Assembly: GCA_964472785.1 (NCBI GenBank)
Contig: CAYYMH010000003.1
Coordinates: 78,049 to 142,048, forward strand
DNA length: 64,000 bases
Direction of reading: 5' to 3'
From: CAYYMH01 sp964472785
GTDB lineage: Bacteria > Zhuqueibacterota > Zhuqueibacteria > Thermofontimicrobiales > Thermofontimicrobiaceae
The notes beneath the pieces were generated by a model, which was not told the origin of the DNA, made no database searches, and worked only from the letters and a program-made list of their open reading frames with translations. How positions within the stretch are numbered: position 1 is the first letter of the stretch; the number at the start of each line of letters is the position of its first letter. Positions 45,001 through 52,317 of the stretch are shown piece after piece. The translations under genes were made by a program, and so were the position numbers.

Positions 45001-47528
45001 AGCTGGAAAAGATTTTTAATCAAAAAGTAATCGATTTAAATGAAAATACGGCAACTGTCGAAATCCCGGTTTCTGAAAATTATAAACCTAATGTTTACTT
45101 ATCCGCTCACTTGATTCGTTCCACTGATGGGCTGGAACGTGACACGCCGGTGAGAGCATTTGGCGTTATTCCGTTAATGATGAATAATGAGTCGAATCAA
45201 CTTGGTGTTGAAATATTTACGCCCGAAGAAGTTCGATCGAATCGTGAATTGAATATTAATTACAGGGTCAATAATTTTTTCAGGGGTATCCCGCATCTGA
45301 CGATTGCAGTTGTGGATGAAGGAATATGTCAACTGACTGATTTTCAGACGCCAGATCCGCACGGGCATTTTTTGGGGAAAAAGCGTCTCGGTGTTGAAAC
45401 GGCAGATACTTACAGCATGATATTGCCGGAGATTGAGCCATCTCCATCATCTGCTGCCGGTGGAATTGTGGAGGCGCGCCGCAAGAAGCATCTGACTCCA
45501 GTCAGTGTGACCCGGGTAAAACCTGTCGCTTTTTGGAGCGGCTTGCTAAAATCAGACCGCAACGGTGAAGGGAAGATCACATTCAAAATTCCGCAATTCA
45601 ACGGTCAAGTTCGAGTGATGGCAGTGGCATTCTGCAACGACCGTTTTGGCAATGCGGAAAAAAATGTGTTTGTGCGGGAGCCGATCGTGTTGACGCCGAC
45701 CTTTCCGCGGTTTATTTCAAGTACGGATCAATTTATTGTTCCGGTCAATATTTACAATGGGACAGGATCAGCACACAATTTTAATATCGAAATTCAGGCG
45801 GCAGGTCCGGTGAACGTGTTTAAGGAAAGTCAGCGGAAAATACGTATTGAAAAGGGTGACGAAGAGACGGTTCAATTTCATTTTCGAGCGGAAAATACGA
45901 TCGGAAAAGCTGAGTTCAAGTTGACTGCAGCGGGCGGTAACGAAACGTCTGAAATGAAAGTGGATGTGCCGGTAAGACCACCGGTGCCGTTCACAACAGT
46001 TTCCGGTCAGGGATCAATAACCGAAGACGACGAGGCACAGTTTCAGTTTCCCGATAAATGGATTGCAGGAACCACGGATTTTTCGTTGACGATTTCCGGG
46101 TTCCCGCTGGTACAGTTTACCCGGAGTTTGCAATATTTACTCGCCTACCCGCATGGCTGTGTGGAACAGACAACCTCAAAATTGTTTCCTTTACTTTATT
46201 TTGAAGATCTGGCAAAAACGGTTGAACCGGAGCTTTTTCAAGCAAACAGCGCCGCTTATTTTTTAGAGGAAGGAATTAACAAGCTGGAAAATATGCAACG
46301 CGAATCCGGTGCTTTTTCATTCTGGCCCGATGGAGATTATTTAAATAATTGGAGTTCAATTTACGCCTCACATTTTCTGGTCGAGGCGCGTCGAAATGGT
46401 TATGTTGTTTCTGATCGGGTTTATAAAAGAATGTTTCGTGCACTGGAACAATTTTCACGGGATTATCAGGTGGATGATAATTACAGCATCCAAACGGCTG
46501 TTTACGCCTGTTACGTACTTTCGTTAGCCGGAAAGCCGGAACGAAATACGATGCTGTATTTTAAAAATAATCTACTGGATCTGTTACCGGAGTATTCCCA
46601 GTATCAGTTAGCAGGAGCTTTTGCCTTAGCCGGTGACCTGAGTACTGCACGATCATTGTTGCCGGAAACAGTAACTCCCATTGAAAATAAAGAAGATCGG
46701 GAAACTGGGCGGAATTTCAATTCACCCATCCGGGCAAAAGCGATCATGCTGGATGTTTTAGCTGAAGTGGATCATACGAATCCGTCAGTCCCGAATCTGG
46801 TTGAGATGCTTGCTGACGCAGCATCGGAGAGAAGCCGATGGGGCACGACTCAGGAAAATGCGTTTGCGTTTTTGGCTTTGGGTAAAATAATGAAAAAACA
46901 AAGCATGGGTAAGTTCACTGGCACGTTAACAATTGAAAATGATGTTTATGAAAAATTTGAGACTGGTGATTATCATTTCACAAATAAAGACTGGGCCGGC
47001 AAAAAGGTAGCGCTGAATATTGAAGGAGAAGGAACGTGCTATTATTCGTGGCGCGCTGAAGGCATCCCCGCCGGTTTGCATGTGGATGAATATGATCATG
47101 ATTTACAGGTGAGACGTCATTATTTGAATGAAGAGGGAATTCCAATCAACTACAATGAATTTAAGCAGGGTGATTTGGTGATTGCCAAGATCACGGTTCA
47201 AGCATTGTACGGCTCGTTGGATAATGTGGCTATTGTTGATATGTTGCCTGCCGGATTGGAGATCGAGAATCCGCGGCTGCAATCGCGCAAGGGCGTGGAC
47301 TGGATTTCCGATAAAAATTATCAGCCAACATATCTGGATATTCGGGACGACCGGCTAATTTTGTTTGGTGATTTTGAGCGCGGTAAAGAGGAAACCTTTT
47401 ATTACGGTTTAAGAGCCGTAACCCAGGGAACGTTTGTGTTGCCGCCAATCCGGGCAGAATCCATGTACAATCCGGTCAAGGCATCCGTGGCTTCCAGCGG
47501 TAAAATTGAGGTGCACGCGTTTCAGTAA
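42084..47528 (+). CDS. Bacterial alpha-2-macroglobulin family protein with thioester
   Basis: 1814-residue protease-trapping protein of the periplasm, anchored by an N-terminal transmembrane helix (LIITILVLIIFIGAIYFL, about 20-38). It consists of repeated macroglobulin beta domains, with a bait region probably near 1110-1150 where the sequence is Pro/Ser/Ala-rich (EIEPSPSSAAGGIVEARRKK). The thioester motif CVEQ is intact at Cys1359 in YPHGCVEQTTSK, followed by the alpha/alpha thioester domain (ESGAFSFWPDGDY) and the C-terminal receptor-like domain. ATG 42084 is preferred because GAGG lies 6 bases upstream; ATG 42072 is 12 bases earlier. Many bacterial relatives sit beside the peptidoglycan glycosyltransferase PbpC, but here the neighbours are TPR-CHAT and an unrelated ATPase. 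Confidence 0.93.
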   Translation: MENKTDKNVLSQIREKFSLPYLIITILVLIIFIGAIYFLAQEKKDTVSIELFTPLGEVPQTTNITVTFSKSVVGDSMVNKWLDKAAIGLKPEIPGKFQWISRDKIRFYPDVMLAPSTEYTAEVAVSIAGKYDYALKGDRRFQFYTQRFRVNSASLSIEYLADEENTVRLLATIEFNYVVTPDEAIKNISIQYADGGKIPFKLLTTAPNSIIALESEKFQRGDEDKEIVLKVSAGMMPQNGNMGLERDFIKPMVMPKEQDLKVERLIPVRDGPKTRHIRIQFNMPLKVEKADQFISIDPQLGFKLTSSHHYLDLRGDFDVEKSYTVSIREGLQAIDGSTLKKNFTSTITFRKENIPPQVDFIGEGYFLTRSGQLNLGISTINVDQVTIEIDKVYSNNLIYLLNQHNISGSHGYYWYDIQSLGKEIHRSEMVLQKLTNEEVITPFNIREYLKDERSGIFNITVRSSRERWIRASKWVMATDLGIIAKRAGNDMWVWVNSLTSLDPLANVEIKLFSKNNQQLMTSTTDENGIAIFESVTDFEEEFAPYLITAASGEDMSFLELTRREISVSDFEVEGDPYLEHGYDAYLYPERGIYRPGETAHLAGVVRGENISVPKSFPVILQLKDPENKIIEEQRGRLNEQGAVEFSWAIPDYAKTGTYAAILLIGESEEIGRTELNVEEFIPDRMKVKLATNNDAYKAGEQISIEVKAVTLFGPPAASRQVEADVEIEGFPFSPSKWSSFDFVDDKKSFTTQRHDLGEQVLDEQGFYQYTFDLPENIEAPSSLRGIISATVLEPGGRGVSAYRSVIIHPYDSYVGLRKAKEGYAQPNRDYEIEFICLSPTEEFLSGHQIEISLYRIYWHSILKKVTRNGRYEYVSEKVADLIQRKIIESKSEVSSFVVRPEEYGKYVVVAKDIGTKASSSFSFYASGWGYAPWAMDNPDRIEMDLDKQTYLPGETAEVQIKAPFTGKLLLTVELEKIFNQKVIDLNENTATVEIPVSENYKPNVYLSAHLIRSTDGLERDTPVRAFGVIPLMMNNESNQLGVEIFTPEEVRSNRELNINYRVNNFFRGIPHLTIAVVDEGICQLTDFQTPDPHGHFLGKKRLGVETADTYSMILPEIEPSPSSAAGGIVEARRKKHLTPVSVTRVKPVAFWSGLLKSDRNGEGKITFKIPQFNGQVRVMAVAFCNDRFGNAEKNVFVREPIVLTPTFPRFISSTDQFIVPVNIYNGTGSAHNFNIEIQAAGPVNVFKESQRKIRIEKGDEETVQFHFRAENTIGKAEFKLTAAGGNETSEMKVDVPVRPPVPFTTVSGQGSITEDDEAQFQFPDKWIAGTTDFSLTISGFPLVQFTRSLQYLLAYPHGCVEQTTSKLFPLLYFEDLAKTVEPELFQANSAAYFLEEGINKLENMQRESGAFSFWPDGDYLNNWSSIYASHFLVEARRNGYVVSDRVYKRMFRALEQFSRDYQVDDNYSIQTAVYACYVLSLAGKPERNTMLYFKNNLLDLLPEYSQYQLAGAFALAGDLSTARSLLPETVTPIENKEDRETGRNFNSPIRAKAIMLDVLAEVDHTNPSVPNLVEMLADAASERSRWGTTQENAFAFLALGKIMKKQSMGKFTGTLTIENDVYEKFETGDYHFTNKDWAGKKVALNIEGEGTCYYSWRAEGIPAGLHVDEYDHDLQVRRHYLNEEGIPINYNEFKQGDLVIAKITVQALYGSLDNVAIVDMLPAGLEIENPRLQSRKGVDWISDKNYQPTYLDIRDDRLILFGDFERGKEETFYYGLRAVTQGTFVLPPIRAESMYNPVKASVASSGKIEVHAFQ

Positions 47529-47583
47529 TTTTTTGGAAATGCGTATTAAAGCAGCATTCATTTATTACCAATAATTTTTATTC

Positions 47584-47655
47584 AGTCACAGATTTACACG
47601 GTTTGACACAGATTAAATTTGAAAAAAATCAGTGATAATCTGTATTCAATCAGTG
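47584..47655. repeat. Close inverted pair of ATCxGTG-word repeats
   Basis: Left arm 47584-47615 (CACAGATTTACACGGTTTGA) faces right arm 47626-47655 (AAAATCAGTGATAATCTGTA). It lies in the 413-bp space 47529-47941, which has no gene. Confidence 0.7.
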
Positions 47656-47757
47656 GACATTTCAAAAGTAATTCACAGTATTTGTTGGGCTAATATTAAA
47701 AATTTTTCATCAGCACAAGGTTTTTGAAAAGATGTCGTCTAACTTGAAATATTCTTT

Positions 47758-47902
47758 AGCCTCCAATGCACAAAGTCTCAAAGATATAAAAATCAATTAG
47801 TTAGAAGTTTATCCATATTTCAAAAATAGAAAACTAAGTTTAAAGTTACCTTTTTTTATAACTTATTATTTTTTCGTGTCTTGGAGTCCGCCAGCTGGCG
47901 GA
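47758..47902. repeat. Inverted repeat pair whose right arm carries a nested palindrome
   Basis: Left arm 47758-47788 (GCCTCCAATGCACAAAGTCT) faces a right arm starting at 47870 (TTTTTCGTGTCTTGGAG). The right arm is interrupted at 47887-47902 by the perfect 16-bp palindrome TCCGCCAGCTGGCGGA and then resumes as TGGCAATT. Confidence 0.65.
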
Positions 47903-47941
47903 TGGCAATTATTTATGAAGAATACAGGTTAAAGCATGTTA

Positions 47942-49108
47942 TCATTCTTCAAAAATATTTGGTGTATCTTTCCACCCAAAAACCTTTGCCTTTGACCAGA
48001 GCTCCGATTTTGTTCCGCCATAGATTAACGCAGAGTGATCTGGCGTAGCACCGGTCAGATTTTGCCAAAATTGCAACCCTTTGAAAAATTCGGGAGTAAT
48101 TGTCGTGCTGGATTTAATCTCCACTGCTGTGATCGCTGATCCAGTTTCCAGAATACAGTCGATTTCATGCCCGGCGACGTCCCGCCAGAAATAGATTCCG
48201 TCATGACGATTGTGATTGACGATTTGCTTTTTTATTTCAGAGAAAACCAATGATTCAAAAATTTGACCACGAAGATAATGGAAATTCAGTTCGTCCGCCG
48301 AACGAATGCCGAGCAAAGAACAGATAAGGCCTGTATCATAAAAGTAGATTTTAGGTGATTTTGTCAAACGTTTATTAAAATTTTTGTAAAACGGCGACAA
48401 AAGGAAAATAATAAAGCTGGCTTGGAGAATCGAAAGCCATGATTGAATGGTTTTATAATTAACGCCAAGTTCATTGCCCATTGCCGACGCATTGAACAAC
48501 TGACCTACGCGTCCCGCGCATAGTTTTAAAAATGTTTGGAATTTATTCAAATCCTTCACATTTTCAATCTGCCGAAGATCCCTTTCAATGTAAGAGGCGC
48601 TATAAGATGGATACCATTCAGTGGGATCCAGTCGCTGATCGTAGATCCTGGGATATGTGCCAGTGAATGCGTAGTGGCTAAAATTGTCCTCAATAGGAAA
48701 ACCTGAAGCAATTTCAGTTATGGAAAATGGCAGCAGATGAAATACGGCAGCTCTTCCGGCTAACGTTTGAGAAATTCGCTCCAAAAGCAAAAAATTTTGG
48801 GAGCCAGTCAAAATAAAACTGCCATTTTTTTTCTTTTCATCCACAATTCCCTGAATATAAGAAAATAATTCCGGCACTCGCTGCACTTCGTCAATCACGA
48901 TTCCTTCTTTGTGGCTGGATAAAAATAGTCGTGGATCATCCATTACTTGGGTACGGGTATCCGGGAATTCAAGATTGACGTAATCATAGTCAGGAAATAA
49001 TGCCTTGGCTAATGTTGTTTTCCCTGACTGTCGCGGACCAGTAATGACAATCACAGGAAGTTTATCTTTCATTGATATGATGCTGTTTGAAAGTTCACGT
49101 GGAATCAT
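47942..49108 (-). CDS. AAA+ ATPase with DUF4143 domain
   Basis: 388-residue ATPase of the AAA_14/DUF4143 type. The Walker A loop is TGPRQSGKTTLAK near residue 23, the Walker B-like stretch is GIVIDEVQRVPEL near residue 70, and sensor-1-like FILTGSQNF is near residue 98. The DUF4143 domain covers about 180-360: RDLRQIENVKDLNKFQTFLKLCAGR is its usual entry, and the nuclease-like core ends with DCILETGSAITAVEIKSS. The family is widespread and often mobile, and its biological function is not settled. It stands alone on the minus strand between repeats and a divergent gene. No RBS stands out. Length is complete. Confidence 0.9.
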   Translation of the reverse strand: MIPRELSNSIISMKDKLPVIVITGPRQSGKTTLAKALFPDYDYVNLEFPDTRTQVMDDPRLFLSSHKEGIVIDEVQRVPELFSYIQGIVDEKKKNGSFILTGSQNFLLLERISQTLAGRAAVFHLLPFSITEIASGFPIEDNFSHYAFTGTYPRIYDQRLDPTEWYPSYSASYIERDLRQIENVKDLNKFQTFLKLCAGRVGQLFNASAMGNELGVNYKTIQSWLSILQASFIIFLLSPFYKNFNKRLTKSPKIYFYDTGLICSLLGIRSADELNFHYLRGQIFESLVFSEIKKQIVNHNRHDGIYFWRDVAGHEIDCILETGSAITAVEIKSSTTITPEFFKGLQFWQNLTGATPDHSALIYGGTKSELWSKAKVFGWKDTPNIFEE

Positions 49109-49351
49109 GATTCATCCCTTGCTTTATAATTTTTTTATCAATTAAATATAACAAAAGATTATATCAAAATCAACAATTATCTTGAAAATTAGGAATGTCA
49201 ATACTAATTTGTAAGTAATTTAATAATTATAAAACTGTCCCGCAAGGTTTTTCCTCAAAAATCGTCTCAAAAGATGAACATGCATAATCATATCATTTAA
49301 CTTCGAAAATTTAGCTAATAATTTTGTTGATCAAATAAACCGGAGGTTAAA
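49109..49351. other. Short divergent intergenic region
   Basis: AT-rich space between divergent genes. The only clear signal is CGGAGG at 49341, the RBS of the DUF1566 gene. Confidence 0.4.
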
Positions 49352-50847
49352 ATGAAATCAATTAAGTTCATAATCGTGCTAGTGGTCTTATCTTTTGTTT
49401 CGATAGTGAGCCCTCAAGCAAATTTAACCTACAAAATCGTCGATACTGGTCAGGTGAAATGTTATAATAATAATCAAGAGATCAGTACCCCAAATCAGGG
49501 GAGCGCTTTTTACGGACAGGATGCGCAATTTGATGGCTTTCAGCCATCGTACACAGATAACGGTGATGGTTTACTATTACCGATAATGTTACTGGGCTAA
49601 TGTGGCAAAAATCCTTGCCTAATGCTAAATACACTTATGCAGAATGTGTCGATTACGCGGATACCTGCACATTAGCTGGTTATAAAGACTGGCGGCTGCC
49701 AACGATTAAAGAGCTTTACTCGTTGATTCTTTTTAGCGGACAGACCGGAATGTCTGAAGTGACGTCGATTCCGTATTTGGATACAGATTATTTTGACTTC
49801 AGGTTTGGTGGTACAGTGAATCCTAGTGAAAGGCATATTGATGCTCAATACGCAACCTGTACAATATACAAAGGTACAACCATGAACGGTAATGAAACCA
49901 TGTTCGGCGTTAATTTTGTTGACGGTAGAATAAAAGGCTATCCTACATCCAAGGATTTTGAAATTAAGTTGGTTAGAGGTAGAACGAATTATGGAAGCAA
50001 TGACTTAACCGATAATGGAAACGGAACGATTACTGACAGTGCAACCGGACTGATGTGGGATAAATCAGGAAGCAGCGAAGGAATGAATTGGGAGCAAGCG
50101 CTTACCTGGGTTCAGCAGAAAAATAGTGAGAATTATTTAGGTAACAACGATTGGCGATTGCCCAACGCTAAAGAGCTACAGAGTATTGTCGATTATGAAC
50201 GGTCTCCGTCCCATACAAATTCAGCGGCGATATCGCCGTTATTTGAAGTTCCTGAAATTACTGATGAGGGTGGAAATATTAATTATCCGTTTTACTGGGC
50301 ATCAACCACTCATGATGATGGACCTATGCCGAACAAAGCAGTTTATGTGTGTTTTGGTGAAGCCTTGGGATTCATGGAGATGCCATCGAATTCCGGGAAT
50401 TATTATCTGCAGGATGTCCACGGCGCCAGAGCCCAGCGCAGTGATCCAAAAGAGGGCGATCCGGATGATTATCCTTATGGCCATGGTCCCCAGGGTGATG
50501 TTATTCGGATATATAATTACGTCCGATTGGTGCGGGATGCTGACGCATCTACTGGGATTCAGGATGATAAAAGTTCAACACCAAAGAAATTCGAGTTGGG
50601 ACAGAATTACCCCAATCCGTTCAATTCCAGTACGACAATATTTTTTAATCTGCCCGGCGCGAGCCGGGTTTCGCTTAAAATCTACAACTCGGCCGGCCAA
50701 CAAATTGCCTCACTGCTCGACGACAATTTGTCCGCCGGCAATCATCAGGTGCAGTGGAACGCGGCAAATTTTCCCAGCGGAATCTATTTTTACAAATTGG
50801 AATGTAGCTCGTTTTCGGAAACAAAACATATGATTTTCTTAAAATAG
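49352..50847 (+). pseudogene. DUF1566 secreted protein with type IX-like tail, frameshifted
   Basis: One gene in two frames. The first part (49352-49600) has a signal peptide (FIIVLVVLSFVSIV) and enters a DUF1566/Lcl domain at FQPSYTDNGDG. The second part (49600-50847) resumes in the middle of the same motif with MWQKSLPNAKYTYAECVDYA and DWRLPTIKELYSLI. Removing two T near 49570-49572 would give the expected DGTITDNVTGLMWQK. A second Lcl repeat follows (LTDNGNGTITDSATGLMWDK, DWRLPNAKELQSI), then a C-terminal YPNPFN sorting domain. DUF1566 domains are probably lectin-like or adhesive. The shift may be a real mutation or an assembly error; everything else is intact, including a good RBS (GGAGG). 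Confidence 0.8.
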
Positions 50848-50853
50848 TAATTA

Positions 50854-50946
50854 CTTGACAGGATAATCATGCCAGAGGCAGATGCGACTGGTCGTCCAGG
50901 ATAAACTGAATAAAGCTATCGAAACAAATCCCGTCATCCTGTCAAG
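50854..50946. terminator. Inverted repeat between convergent genes
   Basis: CTTGACAGGAT (50854-50864) pairs with ATCCTGTCAAG (50936-50946) across 71 nt. It fills the space between the DUF1566 gene and the convergent protease gene and may act as a long-loop bidirectional terminator. A smaller CTGG/CCAG hairpin lies inside. Confidence 0.45.
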
Positions 50947-50973
50947 AATTGATAATTTGGTGATATTACTTTC

Positions 50974-52178
50974 TTACTTTCCACCGGGCGAAAACCTTTT
51001 AAAATCGTATCCTTTTTGAGCCAACATTTCAGCATTATTCTTCATCAAATTTAAGATCGCTTCGGTCGATATTGCCCGTGTAATTCCATAGGTAATATTT
51101 TTCCTGTTATTGACGTAAATCTCGCCTTCATAGGGAATAGTTTCGTCATAATCTTTTGTTCTGCGTTCCGGCACTAAAACTGTGTTGTATTCGGCAGCGG
51201 CAGAAGTCGTGATGCCAACCATCTCGAAGTTGGGAACACCATCCCGGATAGCTAAAATAATGCCCCCGCTCATTCCGACATTAAATAAAGCATCAATCAA
51301 AAAGGAACCTTGTTCGGTCCGGTTGGGATGACTCACAATGCCTTTGGTGATGATTTGGTAACCGCGTGGATAACCAATCAGATAGACAAATGAGCCCCAT
51401 TCCAACTCATGCGCATTGCCAAAGGGGTAGTCCAAAACGGCAATCGGTTCTTCGGGCTTTCTTTTGATCTCCCTTTCTAATATGAGAATATCATTCTCCG
51501 TATCTTTCAAAAGAATGTCACAATGGCCATTTCCCGGGAACCCGTAGACTAAGTTATACTGATCGTCTTTGATGGCGATGCTCTGAATGTATTTGTAATT
51601 TCCTTTGTCTGATCCTCCGAAATAGGTGATGATGGTATCAGGCTTTTGAAACGTATGGGCACAGCTTAAAACGGCTGCCTTTGTCCCGTCGTAATAAATG
51701 ACAGTACCAGTACCGGAAACCGAATTATGATAATAGATTGTTTTATCCGCATTTTTGAGCAGGTCAGCATTGATTTTATCCGGAGTGATTTTTCTTTCGG
51801 CTTCGAAAATATGGTTTTTATAACGAACATTGCAATACACTTTTCGAACGCTCTTAATAATCTCTTCTAATTCCTCTGAGCATCCCTTGTAGGGAAATTC
51901 AGAATCATATTTTCCATCGTGTAAAGTTGGATAGGCAATTTTTTTGATTTGNNNNNNNNNNNNNNNNNNNNNNNNNNNNNNNNNNNNNNNNNNNNNNNNN
52001 NNNNNNNNNNNNNNNNNNNNNNNNNNNNNNNNNNNNNNNNNNNNNNNNNNNATTCAGAATCATATTTTCCATCGTGTAAAGTTGGATAGGCAATTTTTTT
52101 GATTTGCCGGCTGCAAGAGAATACAACCAATAAAAGAAGAATCGCCATGATTTTTGTGAGTTTGAAAAACTGACTCAT
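50974..52178 (-). CDS. Trypsin-like serine protease lipoprotein, split only by a false gap
   Basis: Reads from ATG 52178. The signal has a lipobox (LLLLVVFSC, Cys22). After removing the 100 N and one copy of the 55-bp duplication, the frame continues without a break (GKYDSEFPYKGCSEELEE) to the stop at 50974, giving 350 codons exactly including the stop. The mature part is a chymotrypsin-fold protease: His123 in LSCAHTF, Asp178 in ENDILIL and Ser252 in NVGMSGGI form the expected triad, and GTGTVIYYDG precedes the His as usual. It is a periplasmic or outer-membrane lipoprotein, perhaps a quality-control protease. As deposited, the gap makes it look like two broken frames. Confidence 0.85.
51897..52106. 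repeat. 55-bp duplicated contig ends around a 100-N gap
   Basis: Bases 51897-51951 and 52052-52106 are identical over 55 bp (both begin ATTCAGAATCATATTTTCCA). The N-run occupies 51952-52051. This is the pattern left when two contigs overlapping by an assembler k-mer are scaffolded without merging. Confidence 0.92.
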
Positions 52179-52237
52179 TTTGTGCTCCTGATTTTATTCG
52201 ATAATTTCCAATTTTAGTGTTCCCTGCCAAGCATTTT

Positions 52238-52275
52238 TTTTTAGCCACAAATTAACATAGATTTTCAGATATGGT
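52238..52275 (+). repeat. Single arm of the degenerate repeat family
   Basis: TTTAGCCACAAATTAACATA followed by GATTTTCAG, in the GCCAC left-arm form. No facing arm is clear. Confidence 0.5.
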
Positions 52276-52317
52276 TTATTTGAAATGGGTGTAGTTGGGA
52301 TTAAACCCAATTCCATT

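Noticed and set aside
51867..52178. Two separate small genes at the second gap
   Set aside because: The frames arise from the duplicated 55-bp ends and the arbitrary 100 N; the merged gene reads through intact.
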